NCBI GenBank assembly: GCA_947493745.1
Contig: CANLSM010000002.1
Location: 310,001-374,000 of the forward strand
Reading direction: 5' to 3'
Source: an uncultured Paracoccaceae bacterium
GTDB lineage: Bacteria; Pseudomonadota; Alphaproteobacteria; Rhodobacterales; Rhodobacteraceae
DNA: 64,000 nucleotides
Below, in pieces: positions 9,341 through 18,406 of this stretch (its first letter is position 1; each line of letters starts with the position of its first letter). A program made the translations under genes and the position numbers. The notes under the pieces are model-generated. The model saw only the letters and a list, made by a program, of their open reading frames with translations. It searched no databases and had not been told where the DNA came from.

Positions 9341-10570
9341 TCAGAGGTAAGGTGCCGGATCGACGGCCTCGGTTCCGCGACGGACCTCGAAATGCAGGTT
9401 GGGCTGATCCCCGTCGGCAATCACGCCGATTTTCTGGCCCGTACTGACCTTGTCACCTTTCTTGAGGGTCACACCGGTCACCCGGCCATAGACCGTGATC
9501 AGATCGTCGGCATGGCGCACCAGAACGATGGTTCCAAGCCCGCCGAGCGAGTTGGAGATCAGTGCGACCTCACCATCCTTGGCGGCACTGACCGGCGTCC
9601 CGGCGGCGGCTGCGATATCAATGCCCTCATTCTTGTCTGCACCTGCCCCGGGAGAGAAGGGCCGGATCACGTTGCCCGAGACGGGGCGTCTCAGCTTGCC
9701 GCCCGGAGGCGTGCGGAACTGGCCAAGGTTGGGGGATGCGGGCACTTCGACGGCGGCAACCTCCTCATTTGCAGGCAGCGGCTGGGATGCGCTCGGCGGC
9801 AGAGGCAGGGCGTCGGTCGTGGTTGCGGGCCGCTCGACGGCGGCCACTTGCGTCTCCGCAGGAGGTTGTTCGACGGCGGCAGGCAGGACGTTGGCCTGCG
9901 AGACCAGCGGGATCAGAAGTTCCTGATTCTCGCGGATCCGCAACTCGCTGTCGAGCCCGTTCCACGATGACAGCGCCGTCACCGAAACACCATAGAGACG
10001 CGCGATGCTGAAGGCTGTCTCACCGGGCTCGACACGGTGCCGGATCGGGTCGATGACAGGGCTTGGCTGGCCGTTCTGGAACGGATTGGCGGTGCCCGTG
10101 GTCGCCAGTGCCGGGTTGGACGGGTCAAATGGTACATTACCGGTCGGCGAGCCGAGCGGTGCCGCATCAATCGCGGACGAGACGATGTCCGGGCTCCAGA
10201 CATTGTCGGCCGGTGAGCCCCCGACATTGCGCGGCAGTGCCAGAACCTCACCCGTGCGCGGACGATAGGTCACGGGCAGTCCATTGTGATCGGCCAGTTC
10301 CTTGGGCGTCAGTCCGACACGTTCGGCCATCACGGCGACGCTGTCCCCTTCGCGAGCGACCATCACCTGATAACTGTTATAGGTGATGACCCCGCGCGCG
10401 TCCGGATCAGGCCGGGGCAGGGCGGGTTTCAGTGCCGCCTCGGTTGCCGAGGGGCCGCCCTGAAACGGATTGAGACGCGAGATATCCGCGCCGTTTTCAC
10501 AGCCTGCAAGCCCCAGTGCCATTGTTGCCATCAAAAGACCGCGGGTACGGAATGTCAGAAATTGGGTCAT
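9341..10570 (-). CDS. nlpD: NlpD-type lipoprotein, LysM and degenerate LytM (M23) domain
   Basis: A 409-residue lipoprotein: signal peptide with lipobox LAGC (C24), LysM repeats at about residues 66-113 and 178-222, a Thr/Pro/Ala-rich linker, and a C-terminal M23/LytM domain from about residue 300. The M23 zinc histidine of the HxGxD motif is replaced (NEGIDIAA), as in E. coli NlpD, and the second site has one histidine (NLHFEVRRG). It is therefore likely an activator of cell-wall amidases during division, not a peptidase. It lies in the leftward serS-surE-pcm-nlpD block, the classical companions of nlpD. Confidence 0.9.
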   Translation of the reverse strand: MTQFLTFRTRGLLMATMALGLAGCENGADISRLNPFQGGPSATEAALKPALPRPDPDARGVITYNSYQVMVAREGDSVAVMAERVGLTPKELADHNGLPVTYRPRTGEVLALPRNVGGSPADNVWSPDIVSSAIDAAPLGSPTGNVPFDPSNPALATTGTANPFQNGQPSPVIDPIRHRVEPGETAFSIARLYGVSVTALSSWNGLDSELRIRENQELLIPLVSQANVLPAAVEQPPAETQVAAVERPATTTDALPLPPSASQPLPANEEVAAVEVPASPNLGQFRTPPGGKLRRPVSGNVIRPFSPGAGADKNEGIDIAAAAGTPVSAAKDGEVALISNSLGGLGTIVLVRHADDLITVYGRVTGVTLKKGDKVSTGQKIGVIADGDQPNLHFEVRRGTEAVDPAPYL

Positions 10571-10616
10571 ATCAACCGCCTGTTTTTCTACTGCTCTTAC
10601 CCCTTATGGCGGGGTT

Positions 10617-11267
10617 TCAAGTGTCGGCTATGTCTTCTGCCAAACCCTCGATCAATGGTACGAAACGCACATCGCCGAGGGCGTGATAGTCCAAGCCTTC
10701 TTCGTGTTTTACCACTTTGAGAAGGGTTTGCACAGTATCTGATTGACCAACCGGCAAAACCATGATGCCACCGATGCGCAATTGCGCCAGCAGGTTGGCG
10801 GGCGGATCTTCTGCAGCGGCTGTCATCAGGATCCGGTCAAAGGGGGATTGCTCGGGCATGCCGGTGGTGCCATCGCTGGCCACCACGGTGATGTTGGTGA
10901 AGTCCATATCCTGAAACAGGCGGCTTGCGGCACGGGCAAGGGGTTTGTGTCGCTCGATCGTGTAGACCCTGCGTGCCAGCTTCGCCAGGATTGCGGCCTG
11001 ATAGCCCGAGCCGGTGCCGATCTCCAGCACCTTGCAGCGCTTTGTGACCTGCAAAGCCTGTGTCATCAGGCCGACGATGGAGGGCTGGCTGATCGTCTGC
11101 CCGCAGGCAATCGGCAGAGGCGTGTCTTCGCCCGCGCGTGCCTTGAAGGTGGGTGAGACGAAATCCTCGCGGCGTGTGGTCTCCATCACCCGCAACACAT
11201 CGCTGTCAGTCACGCCATTGGCGCGAAGCTGGTAGACGAACTGCATTTGCGCCTCGTCAAAGGTCAT
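10617..11267 (-). CDS. pcm: Protein-L-isoaspartate O-methyltransferase
   Basis: PCM transfers a methyl group from S-adenosylmethionine to isoaspartyl residues so that damaged proteins can be repaired. The 216-residue form contains the substrate loop [17 protein letters not shown] and the SAM-binding motif [16 protein letters not shown], both specific for the family. The start [10 protein letters not shown] is chosen because it gives the usual family length and N-terminus; an ATG at 11288 has a better ribosome-binding site (AAGGGA) and adds 7 residues. Either start overlaps the 3' end of surE, indicating coupling. Confidence 0.94.
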   Translation of the reverse strand: MTFDEAQMQFVYQLRANGVTDSDVLRVMETTRREDFVSPTFKARAGEDTPLPIACGQTISQPSIVGLMTQALQVTKRCKVLEIGTGSGYQAAILAKLARRVYTIERHKPLARAASRLFQDMDFTNITVVASDGTTGMPEQSPFDRILMTAAAEDPPANLLAQLRIGGIMVLPVGQSDTVQTLLKVVKHEEGLDYHALGDVRFVPLIEGLAEDIADT

Positions 11268-12045
11268 TGAGGCAGGAGCCAAGCCCATCCAGTACATCCC
11301 TTGCTGTGAGATCGGCGCGCAGGGGCGTCACGGTGGCAAAGCCGTTCATCGCCTCCTTCGCGTCCGAGCCATCTTCGGTTTCTGCATTCCCCTTGCCGTG
11401 ACCAAGCCACAGGTAGCGCCGCCCGTTGGGCGATACCTGGGCCGAGACGCCAAAGCTGGGGTGAGGGCGGTGGCCCTGAAATGTGGCCTTTATGCCCGCA
11501 ACATCTTCCGCCGGAACCGGCGGGAAGTTGATATTGTAGAAGACCCGGTAGCCGCGGTCTTCCCACTGCGCCTGCTCCACAAGGCGGGCGCAGATCCGGC
11601 CGCCCAGGGCATTCGCGGCCGCAAAGCTGTCTTCAAGACCGGCGTTTTGCGGGCCGTAGTACTGCGACATCGCAATGGCGGGCACACCCTGAATGGCCGC
11701 CTCCATCGCAGCCCCGATGGTGCCGGAATAGAGCGTGTCTTCAGCCACGTTATGTCCGCGATTGACGCCTGATAGCACAAGATCGGGCGGCGTTTCCATC
11801 ACGTCATGAAGGGCGGCCAAGACACAATCGGCAGGCGTGCCCTCGACCGCATAGCGCCGGTCGGCCATCTTTTCGACCCGCATGGGACGCACATAGGAGA
11901 TTGCGTGACTGACGCCTGATTGCTCGAACGCAGGCGCAACGGTCCAGACTTCGCCACCGGGTCCGGCAAGATGCGCGGCAATACGCTCCGCGACCACAAG
12001 GCCGGGCGCGGTGATCCCATCATCATTGGTCACCAGGATACGCAT
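11257..12045 (-). CDS. surE: 5'/3'-nucleotidase SurE
   Basis: SurE is a metal-dependent phosphatase of nucleoside monophosphates and short polyphosphate. The 262-residue protein begins with the invariant [10 protein letters not shown], whose two aspartates bind the metal, and contains the family segments [16 protein letters not shown] and [26 protein letters not shown]. Start 12045 is chosen because [10 protein letters not shown] is the conserved N-terminus; an ATG 15 nt upstream is in frame. Part of the serS-surE-pcm-nlpD block, overlapping pcm at its 3' end. Confidence 0.96.
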   Translation of the reverse strand: MRILVTNDDGITAPGLVVAERIAAHLAGPGGEVWTVAPAFEQSGVSHAISYVRPMRVEKMADRRYAVEGTPADCVLAALHDVMETPPDLVLSGVNRGHNVAEDTLYSGTIGAAMEAAIQGVPAIAMSQYYGPQNAGLEDSFAAANALGGRICARLVEQAQWEDRGYRVFYNINFPPVPAEDVAGIKATFQGHRPHPSFGVSAQVSPNGRRYLWLGHGKGNAETEDGSDAKEAMNGFATVTPLRADLTARDVLDGLGSCLNDL

Positions 12046-12147
12046 CTGCACTGCTCTCATTCTTTTTCACAATGAGTACAGAGTGCGCGATTCCCCGTCC
12101 AGCAAAGAGTTATGCGGGACAGGGCGTGTGTTGCACAGATGCCAGTG

Positions 12148-13443
12148 TCAGATCAGCTGACCGTCCGCTGTGATCTGCGTCGCATTGCCCATATAGGGCC
12201 TCAGCACATCGGGCAGCAGGATTGAGCCGTCCTCCTGCTGGTAGTTCTCGACCACCGCGATCAGACAGCGACCGACCGCAAGGCCCGAGCCGTTCAGCGT
12301 GTGCACGAATTCCGGCTTGGCCTCGGGCGCAGGGCGGAACCGGGCGTTCATCCGCCGCGCCTGGAAATCGCCGCAGACCGAACAGGAGGAAATCTCCCGA
12401 TAGGTGTTCTGACCGGGCAGCCAGACCTCGATGTCATGCGTCCGCTCGGCCCCGAAGCCCATGTCGCCCGTGCAAAGAACCACGGTGCGGTAGGGCAGAT
12501 CGAGCGCCTCCAGCAGTGCCTCGGCGCATTTGGTCATGCGGTCAAGCTCTGTCCGGCTGTCATCGGGACGGGTGATCGAGACCATCTCGACCTTCTCGAA
12601 CTGATGCTGACGCAGCATGCCCGACGTGTCCTTGCCGGCACTTCCGGCCTCGGAGCGGAAACACTGGGTATGGGCAGTCATGCGGCGCGGCAGGTCCTCG
12701 GCACTCAGGATCTCCTCGGCGACCGTGTAGGTGAGTGACACTTCCGAGGTCGGGACCAGCCACCAGCCATTGGTGGTCTTGTAGCTGTCATCCCCGAATT
12801 TCGGCAGCTTGTCCGTTCCGATCATTGCCTCTTCGCGCACCAGTACAGGGGTCCACATCTCGGTCAGACCGTTCTTGTCGATATGCGTGTCCAGCATGAA
12901 CTGCGCGAGCGCCCGGTGCAGGCGCACCATTGCCCCTTTCAGGATCACAAAGCGCGAGCCCGAGAGCTTGGCCGCCGTCTCGAAATCCATCCCGACCGCT
13001 GCCCCGGCAATCTCGAAATGCTCCTTGGGATCAAATGCATAGTTCCTCGGGTTGCCCCAGCGGTGCATTTCGACATTCGCGTTCTCATCCGCGCCGTCCG
13101 GAACTTCGGTCAGGGGCAGATTTGGCAGGGTCAGCAGGATCGAGCGCAAGGTTTCTTCCTCGGCGCGGGCCTGTTCTTCGAGCTCTGCGGTTTCCTGCTT
13201 CTTGGCCGCAGAGAGCGCCCGGAGCCGTTCGAACTCTGCATCATCTCCGCGCGCCTTGGCGGCACCGATTTCCTTGGCGGCCTTGTTCGCGGCGGCCTTG
13301 GCCTCTTCGGCGGCCTGAATTTTCTCGCGGCGCCGGGCATCCATCGTCAGGATGTCTTCGGACCAGCTTTCCGTCTCTCCCCGGCGGGCGAGCGCGGCGT
13401 CAAAGGCTTCGGGATTTTCCCGTATCTTGCGAATATCATGCAT
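12148..13443 (-). CDS. serS: Seryl-tRNA synthetase
   Basis: Class II aminoacyl-tRNA synthetase charging tRNA-Ser (and tRNA-Sec where present). The N-terminal 110 residues form the long antiparallel coiled coil that grips the tRNA variable arm, rich in Ala, Glu and Lys. The catalytic core shows motif 2 [28 protein letters not shown] (class II, with Arg in FRSEAG) and motif 3 [20 protein letters not shown]. Full length at 431 residues. It heads the leftward serS-surE-pcm-nlpD block; surE begins about 100 nt downstream. Confidence 0.97.
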   Translation of the reverse strand: MHDIRKIRENPEAFDAALARRGETESWSEDILTMDARRREKIQAAEEAKAAANKAAKEIGAAKARGDDAEFERLRALSAAKKQETAELEEQARAEEETLRSILLTLPNLPLTEVPDGADENANVEMHRWGNPRNYAFDPKEHFEIAGAAVGMDFETAAKLSGSRFVILKGAMVRLHRALAQFMLDTHIDKNGLTEMWTPVLVREEAMIGTDKLPKFGDDSYKTTNGWWLVPTSEVSLTYTVAEEILSAEDLPRRMTAHTQCFRSEAGSAGKDTSGMLRQHQFEKVEMVSITRPDDSRTELDRMTKCAEALLEALDLPYRTVVLCTGDMGFGAERTHDIEVWLPGQNTYREISSCSVCGDFQARRMNARFRPAPEAKPEFVHTLNGSGLAVGRCLIAVVENYQQEDGSILLPDVLRPYMGNATQITADGQLI

Positions 13444-13627
13444 TGATCTGGTCGCTCTGCTCGTCTGGAATCGCTGCTTTGCGCTCCAGATACTCCGTCA
13501 TCGGTCGAATGATCAATAACACCCGCCATGTTTGTTCAAAATGCACAGATCAAGCTGAATTTCCGCAGAGGTCTTTTCGTGCCAGTGCCGCGTGCCTAGA
13601 TCGTTTGAATGAAACGTCTGCGGCACC

Positions 13628-13656
13628 TTGCAAAGGCCCTGCCCCAAAGCTAGGGT
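13628..13656 (+). promoter_or_regulatory. Candidate sigma-70 promoter for yajC-secDF
   Basis: TTGCAA at 13628-13633 and TAGGGT at 13651-13656 are separated by 17 nt. The likely transcript start would be about 35 nt upstream of yajC, whose ATG (13699) is preceded by GAAGGAGA. The -10 box is a weak match, so the call is moderate. Confidence 0.45.
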
Positions 13657-13698
13657 CCGCCAAATTTTTCGACTGCCCACGGGAGTGAAGGAGACCTC

Positions 13699-14031
13699 AT
13701 GTTTGTAACCCCAGCCTATGCCCAGGCCGCCGGAGGTGGTGCAGGTGGTGCGATCAGCTTCATTCCGATCCTGCTGATTTTCGCGATCATGTATTTCCTG
13801 ATGATCCGCCCGCAGCAAAAGAAGATGAAGGAACATGCCGCGATGGTGGCCGCCCTCAGACGTGGCGATCAGGTCGTCACGCAGGGCGGCATTATCGGCA
13901 AGGTCACAAAGGTGATCGACGACAACGAACTGGAAGTCGAGATTGCGCAAGGCGTCAAGGTGCGGGTGGTCCGCGCCACCGTGACCCAGGTGATCAACAA
14001 GACCGAACCGGCAGAAGCCGTCAAAAAGTGA
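13699..14031 (+). CDS. yajC: Preprotein translocase subunit YajC
   Basis: A 110-residue accessory subunit of the SecDF complex. It has a short leader AYAQAAGGGAGGA, one membrane helix (FIPILLIFAIMYFLMI) and the conserved family motif MIRPQQKKMKEH, followed by the GDQVVTQGGIIGKV cytoplasmic fold. It begins the yajC-secD-secF operon, with secD starting 9 nt downstream. Confidence 0.96.
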   Translation: MFVTPAYAQAAGGGAGGAISFIPILLIFAIMYFLMIRPQQKKMKEHAAMVAALRRGDQVVTQGGIIGKVTKVIDDNELEVEIAQGVKVRVVRATVTQVINKTEPAEAVKK

Positions 14032-14040
14032 CACGCGCGC

Positions 14041-15702
14041 ATGTTTGATTTCCCCGCCTGGAAGAAGTTTGGCATTCTTCTGATCTGTCTTCTGGGCGTA
14101 GTGTTCACACTGCCCAACGGTTTTTACGGGACTGTTGAGAAGGCAAATGACGCGATCACCGAAATCGAGCGTGGTCTGCCCGAGACGCCCGAGCGTCTTG
14201 CCGCGATCGAGGCCTGGCCCAGTTTCCTGCCTTCGGGCCTGGTCAATCTCGGGCTTGATCTGCGGGGCGGCGCGCATGTTCTGCTCGAAGTGCAGCTTGC
14301 GGATGTCTATGCCGAGCGGGTCGAAGGCATGTGGCCGCTTCTGCGCGACACCCTGCGCGACATCGACGCCGTCGGCACGGTCCGCAAGCAGGACAGCACG
14401 CCCGGCGAACTTCGGGTCAAGATCGGCAATGTGGAGGCGATGCCTCAGGCACTGGCTGCCGCGCGGGAATTGTCGCAGCCGGTTGTGACCCTCACAGGGA
14501 TCGGCGCGCAGGATTTCGAGGTCTCCCGCGACGGCGATGAGATCGTCATGACGCTCTCCGAGGCCGAAAAGATCCAGACTGATGAGCGCACGATGCAGCA
14601 GACGCTTGAGATCGTACGTCGCCGGGTGGACGAGACCGGCACGCGGGAGCCGACCATTCAGCGTCAGGGATCCGAACGGGTTCTGGTGCAGGTTCCCGGA
14701 CTGGGATCCGCGGAGGAGTTGATCAAGCTTCTTGGGACCACTGCAAAATTGACCTTCCATCATGTCGAACAGCGCACCAGCAACGGCAATGCGCGCGTCG
14801 GGGCGGGGAATATCATCTACCCCGATATCGATGAGCCGGACGTCTTCTACATCATGGAACGCCGGGCCATCGTCTCGGGCGAGGATCTGGTGGATGCGCA
14901 ACCCGGATTTGACCAGAACGGACGCCCGTCGGTGAATTTCCGGTTCAATCCAAGCGGCGGCCGAAAGTTCGGCGAGCACACGCAGAGCCATGTCGGCGAT
15001 CTTTTCGCCGTTGTGCTCGACGGCGAGGTCATTACCGCCCCGGTCATTCAAAGCGTCATTCTGGGTGGTAACGGGCAGATCACCGGCAACTTCTCGGTCG
15101 AGAGTTCCACACAACTCGCCATCCTGCTGCGAGCAGGTGCACTGCCAGCAGAAATCACCGTGCTGGAGCAACGAACGATCGGACCGGAACTTGGGCTGGA
15201 CAGCATCAAGGCCGGTCAGAAGGCGTGCATCATTGCCTTTATTGCGGTGCTGGTCTTCATGATCCTCAGCTATGGTCTTTTCGGGATCTTTGCCGATATC
15301 GCGCTGATCCTGAATGTCGCGCTGATCTTTGCGCTGCTCTCGACCATTGGTGCGACGCTGACCCTGCCGGGGATCGCCGGGATCATTCTGACCATCGGAA
15401 TGGCGGTGGACGCCAACGTGCTGATCTTCGAGCGTATCCGGGAGGAATTGCGTACCGCCAAGGGGCCGGCGCGGGCCATTCAGCAAGGCTATGACAAGGC
15501 TTTCTCCGCGATTGTCGACGCCAACATCACCACGATGATTGCGGCCGTCATCCTCTTTGCAATCGGCTCGGGTCCTGTCAAAGGCTTCTCGGTGACGCTC
15601 GGTCTTGGCATCATGACATCGGTGTTCACGGCCCTCTATGTGACGCGGCTCTTTGTGGTTGTCTGGTTCCAGATGCGCAAACCCAAAACGGTGGAGATCT
15701 GA
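14041..15702 (+). CDS. secD: Protein translocase subunit SecD
   Basis: SecD with SecF uses the proton gradient to pull secreted proteins through SecYEG. The 553-residue protein has an N-terminal membrane helix, the first periplasmic domain beginning LGLDLRGGAHVLLEV, and a C-terminal six-helix RND-type domain with GTTAKLTFHHVEQ before it and the TM4 GMAVDANVLIFERIREE motif. It is somewhat shorter than the E. coli protein, as is usual in alphaproteobacteria. secF follows with one base between stop and start. Confidence 0.96.
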   Translation: MFDFPAWKKFGILLICLLGVVFTLPNGFYGTVEKANDAITEIERGLPETPERLAAIEAWPSFLPSGLVNLGLDLRGGAHVLLEVQLADVYAERVEGMWPLLRDTLRDIDAVGTVRKQDSTPGELRVKIGNVEAMPQALAAARELSQPVVTLTGIGAQDFEVSRDGDEIVMTLSEAEKIQTDERTMQQTLEIVRRRVDETGTREPTIQRQGSERVLVQVPGLGSAEELIKLLGTTAKLTFHHVEQRTSNGNARVGAGNIIYPDIDEPDVFYIMERRAIVSGEDLVDAQPGFDQNGRPSVNFRFNPSGGRKFGEHTQSHVGDLFAVVLDGEVITAPVIQSVILGGNGQITGNFSVESSTQLAILLRAGALPAEITVLEQRTIGPELGLDSIKAGQKACIIAFIAVLVFMILSYGLFGIFADIALILNVALIFALLSTIGATLTLPGIAGIILTIGMAVDANVLIFERIREELRTAKGPARAIQQGYDKAFSAIVDANITTMIAAVILFAIGSGPVKGFSVTLGLGIMTSVFTALYVTRLFVVVWFQMRKPKTVEI

Positions 15703-15703
15703 G

Positions 15704-16669
15704 ATGCGCCTGAAGCTCGTCAAATCCGACACAAAGATCGATTTCTTCCGCTACATCCGCTACACATTCGGGCTGTCACTGCTGCTGTTCCTTTTGGGGA
15801 TTGGTGACTATTTCATCCAGGGGCTGAACTACGGGATCGATTTTCGGGGCGGAACGCTTCTGATGGTCGATACCGACGAGCCTCAGGACATCGCCGATTA
15901 TCGAAATACCCTGGGGGCGCTGGATCTGGGCGATTTCTCGGTCACCGAAATCTCGGACCCCGGCGGCTCGGAGCGTAACGCCGTGCTGATCCGTATCGAG
16001 CAGCAGGACGATGATGCGGCGATCCAGAACGACATGATCGCAACGGTCAAGGCGACGCTGAGCGAACGTTTTCCGGGGATCCGGTATCTCCAGACCGATC
16101 AGGTCGGGGCCAAGGTCTCGGGCGAGTTGATCCAGGCCGGTGTGCTGGCGGTTGTCCTGGCCATTGCGGCGGTGCTCTTCTACATCTGGCTGCGTTTCGA
16201 GTGGCAGTTCTCGGTCGGTGCGGTGGCGGCGCTGGTGCATGACGTGGTGCTGACCATCGGTGTGTTCTCGCTGACACAGATCGAGTTCAACCTCACGATC
16301 ATCGCGGCCATCCTGACCATCGTCGGCTACTCGCTGAACGATACGGTCGTCGTCTTTGACCGGGTGCGGGAGAACCTGCGACGCTACAAGACAACTGACC
16401 TGCGCGAGGTTCTCAACATCTCGATCAACGAGACGCTAAGCCGGACATTGATGACCTCCGTGACAACGCTTCTGGCCCTGCTCGCACTTTATATATGGGG
16501 CGGCGAGGTGATCCGCGGCTTCACCTTCGCGATGATCTGGGGCGTGGTTGTGGGTACCTATTCGTCGGTCTTCGTGGCCTCGGCCATTCTGTTGCGTCTC
16601 GGTGTGAAACGGGACTGGGACAAGAATGACGGGCCAGCGGGTACGCAGTTCGCCAATATCGACGCTTGA
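15704..16669 (+). CDS. secF: Protein translocase subunit SecF
   Basis: A 321-residue SecF. It carries the FRGG motif (GIDFRGGTLL, about residues 42-51) and the TM4 motif VGYSLNDTVVVFDRVRENLR, with the remaining transmembrane helices to the C-terminus. Start ATG 15704 directly follows the secD TGA (15700-15702), so translation is coupled; an upstream extension into secD has no ribosome-binding site of its own. The TGA stop overlaps the TTG start of the next small gene. Confidence 0.96.
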   Translation: MRLKLVKSDTKIDFFRYIRYTFGLSLLLFLLGIGDYFIQGLNYGIDFRGGTLLMVDTDEPQDIADYRNTLGALDLGDFSVTEISDPGGSERNAVLIRIEQQDDDAAIQNDMIATVKATLSERFPGIRYLQTDQVGAKVSGELIQAGVLAVVLAIAAVLFYIWLRFEWQFSVGAVAALVHDVVLTIGVFSLTQIEFNLTIIAAILTIVGYSLNDTVVVFDRVRENLRRYKTTDLREVLNISINETLSRTLMTSVTTLLALLALYIWGGEVIRGFTFAMIWGVVVGTYSSVFVASAILLRLGVKRDWDKNDGPAGTQFANIDA

Positions 16670-17160
16670 GCAGCATAGGCGACAAGCTGGTCGCCGTCGC
16701 TCAAAGGGTTTCGCATGCTTTGCGGATGGGGCTTCTGGTCGGTGGCGTCTCGCTGGGGGCGGCGGCGGTCTGGTTCGTTGTGAACTCGCCTGACAACCGC
16801 GAAGCGACCCTCTTGCGTGACGCACTTTTGGAAAAGGCGCGCCCGGTTTCCGCCTTTGCGCCGGATGGCTGGGACCATGTGTGCCTCGGCCCGGAGGGCG
16901 TCGATCTGCGGGCGCATTTCGGTCCGATGACCGGGCGGACACACGCTGCCTGTTCGGGCTGGAATGGCGGTTTTTCCTTTTATGCGGGCTATGCCTCCAT
17001 CGGTTTCAACAACCAGCAGGGATGCCATGTCATCCCCGTTCTCACGGATATCATGCGGCTGGATGTAGATGAGACGCCGGTCTGCTATGATCGAAAGGGG
17101 TTGTTGTATTTCAACGCAACATCAGAGCAGGTTCCGTTGCTCAGCATCGTGAGGGAGTAG
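16666..17160 (+). CDS. Conserved-looking single-pass membrane protein of unknown function
   Basis: I do not recognise this 164-residue protein. It has one hydrophobic segment near the N-terminus (GLLVGGVSLGAAAVWFVV, about residues 22-39) and a probable periplasmic domain with four cysteines (C73, C97, C119, C142 approximately) and many aromatics, including HVCLGPEGVDLRAHFGPM. The TTG start overlaps the secF TGA (TTGA at 16666-16669); a later in-frame ATG at 16726 is an alternative and would retain the membrane segment. Position between secF and the Mth938 gene suggests a link to SecDF, but that is inference. Confidence 0.65.
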   Translation: MSSIGDKLVAVAQRVSHALRMGLLVGGVSLGAAAVWFVVNSPDNREATLLRDALLEKARPVSAFAPDGWDHVCLGPEGVDLRAHFGPMTGRTHAACSGWNGGFSFYAGYASIGFNNQQGCHVIPVLTDIMRLDVDETPVCYDRKGLLYFNATSEQVPLLSIVRE

Positions 17161-17164
17161 GCCC

Positions 17165-17518
17165 ATGCGCCTCAATGAAGTGGATTTCGACGCGGCCCCG
17201 CCGATTGACGCCTACGGACCCGGTTTCTTTCGCGTGGCGGGCGAGGTTCATGAAGGACCGACATTGATGTTTGCAGGCGGGCCGGAGGCATGGGCCGGAC
17301 TGCCAGACATCGCCCCCATTCTGGCGCGCGCAGACGAGATCGATGTGCTCTTTCTGGGCATTGGCGCGGAAATCGCTCATCTTGATCCGGCCCTGAAGAC
17401 GCCGCTGGAAGAGGCGGGGATCGGTGTCGAGGTCATGGCGACGCCTGCTGCCTGCCGGACCTACAATGTTCTCTTGTCCGAAGGTCGGCGGATTGCAGCC
17501 GCACTGATGCCCGTCTGA
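17165..17518 (+). CDS. Mth938-like (DUF498) domain protein
   Basis: A 117-residue soluble protein of the Mth938/DUF498 family, a small alpha/beta fold. Family signs are DAYGPGFFRVAGEVHEG, ILARADEIDVLFLGIG and the C-terminal GIGVEVMATPAACRTYNVLLSEGRRIAAALMPV. The molecular role is not established; homologues in other organisms have been linked to respiratory complex I assembly and to secretion genes. Here it ends the yajC-secD-secF run, 4 nt after the previous gene, and two hairpins follow. Confidence 0.85.
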   Translation: MRLNEVDFDAAPPIDAYGPGFFRVAGEVHEGPTLMFAGGPEAWAGLPDIAPILARADEIDVLFLGIGAEIAHLDPALKTPLEEAGIGVEVMATPAACRTYNVLLSEGRRIAAALMPV

Positions 17519-17534
17519 TCGTCAGATAGATTGA

Positions 17535-17560
17535 GAGCGCGTATCCGCGCTCATTCCTTT
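17535..17560 (+). terminator. Intrinsic terminator-like hairpin after the yajC-secDF operon
   Basis: GAGCGCG (17535-17541), loop TATC, CGCGCTC (17546-17552), followed by ATTCCTTTT. The T run is short. Confidence 0.6.
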
Positions 17561-17563
17561 TGA

Positions 17564-17589
17564 GTTTTGACCCCTGCAGGCGTCAAAAC
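17564..17589. terminator. Second hairpin downstream of the secDF operon
   Basis: Arms GTTTTGAC (17564-17571) and GTCAAAAC (17582-17589) flank a 10-nt loop containing CTGCAG. A/T-rich ends could support termination in either direction; a protein-binding dyad upstream of sodB is the alternative. Confidence 0.45.
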
Positions 17590-17728
17590 GGATCGGGTCG
17601 CTCGTGAGGCTTTGCAGGCCTGTTGGTGCAGACCGGGACAAGAATTGTGAAGGGGCGGGGCTTTGGGCCTTTTCTCAAGACGTAAAGGGCGTATATCAGG
17701 AACAAGCAAACAGTGAGAGGACCTTCCC

Positions 17729-18337
17729 ATGGCTTTTGACCTTCCCGATCTTCCTTATGCCCACAATGCGCTCGCCGATGGCGGCATGTCCGAGGAAACG
17801 CTGAAGTTTCATCATGATATCCACCACAAGGCCTATGTGGACAATGGCAACAAGCTGCTTGAGGGCTCTGGTCACGAGGGCAAGTCGCTCGAAGAGATCG
17901 TGAAGGCGACATATGCATCAGGAACCGTCGCGCAGTCGGGACTTTTCAACAACATGTCCCAGCTTTGGAACCACAACCAGTTCTGGGAAATGATGGGCCC
18001 GGGGTCGTCCGCGATGCCGTCCGAACTGGAAGCGCGCATCACCGATGCATTCGGTTCGGTCGATGAGTTCAAGTCGCAGTTTTCCGCGGCCGGCGCCGGG
18101 CAGTTCGGCTCGGGCTGGTGCTGGCTGGTGGTGGACACGGACGGGACGCTGAAGGTCACCAAGACCGAGAACGGCGTGAACCCGCTCTGTTTCGATCAGA
18201 CAGCACTGCTGGGCTGTGATGTGTGGGAGCATTCCTACTATATCGATTTCCGCAACAAGCGCCCTGCCTATCTCACCAATTTCCTGGACAACCTGGTGAA
18301 CTGGGAAAACGTGGCCGAGCGGCTCTCGAAGGCCTGA
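17729..18337 (+). CDS. sodB: Superoxide dismutase, iron type
   Basis: Converts superoxide to oxygen and hydrogen peroxide in the cytoplasm. The 202-residue protein has the four metal ligands of the Fe/Mn family: H28, H82 (NNMSQLWNH), and the Asp and His of DVWEHSYY near residue 167-172. Glutamine at position 78 inside NNMSQLWNH is the iron-type second-sphere residue, as in E. coli FeSOD, so iron is favoured over manganese. No export signal. ATG 17729 is preceded by GAGAGGACC. A terminator follows before rarD. Confidence 0.95.
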   Translation: MAFDLPDLPYAHNALADGGMSEETLKFHHDIHHKAYVDNGNKLLEGSGHEGKSLEEIVKATYASGTVAQSGLFNNMSQLWNHNQFWEMMGPGSSAMPSELEARITDAFGSVDEFKSQFSAAGAGQFGSGWCWLVVDTDGTLKVTKTENGVNPLCFDQTALLGCDVWEHSYYIDFRNKRPAYLTNFLDNLVNWENVAERLSKA

Positions 18338-18344
18338 TAATGCC

Positions 18345-18375
18345 GGCGCGAAGGGTGTCTCTCGCGCCATTTTTC
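18345..18375 (+). terminator. Intrinsic terminator of sodB
   Basis: Stem GGCGCGA (18345-18351) with TCGCGCC (18362-18368), a 10-nt loop, then ATTTTT. It separates sodB from rarD. Confidence 0.7.
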
Positions 18376-18406
18376 TGACCCTCGGGTCGCGATCCCGGAC
18401 ATTGCC

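Noticed and set aside
13513-15732. A very long open frame on the minus strand opposite yajC and secD
   Set aside because: It lies exactly antisense to well conserved SecD and its translation is rich in Arg, His and Gln with no known motif, as expected for an antisense frame in high-GC DNA.
17564-17589. The GTTTTGAC/GTCAAAAC dyad as an operator for sodB
   Set aside because: Possible, but it lies 140 nt upstream of sodB in a terminator setting, and no known regulator motif fits it well.
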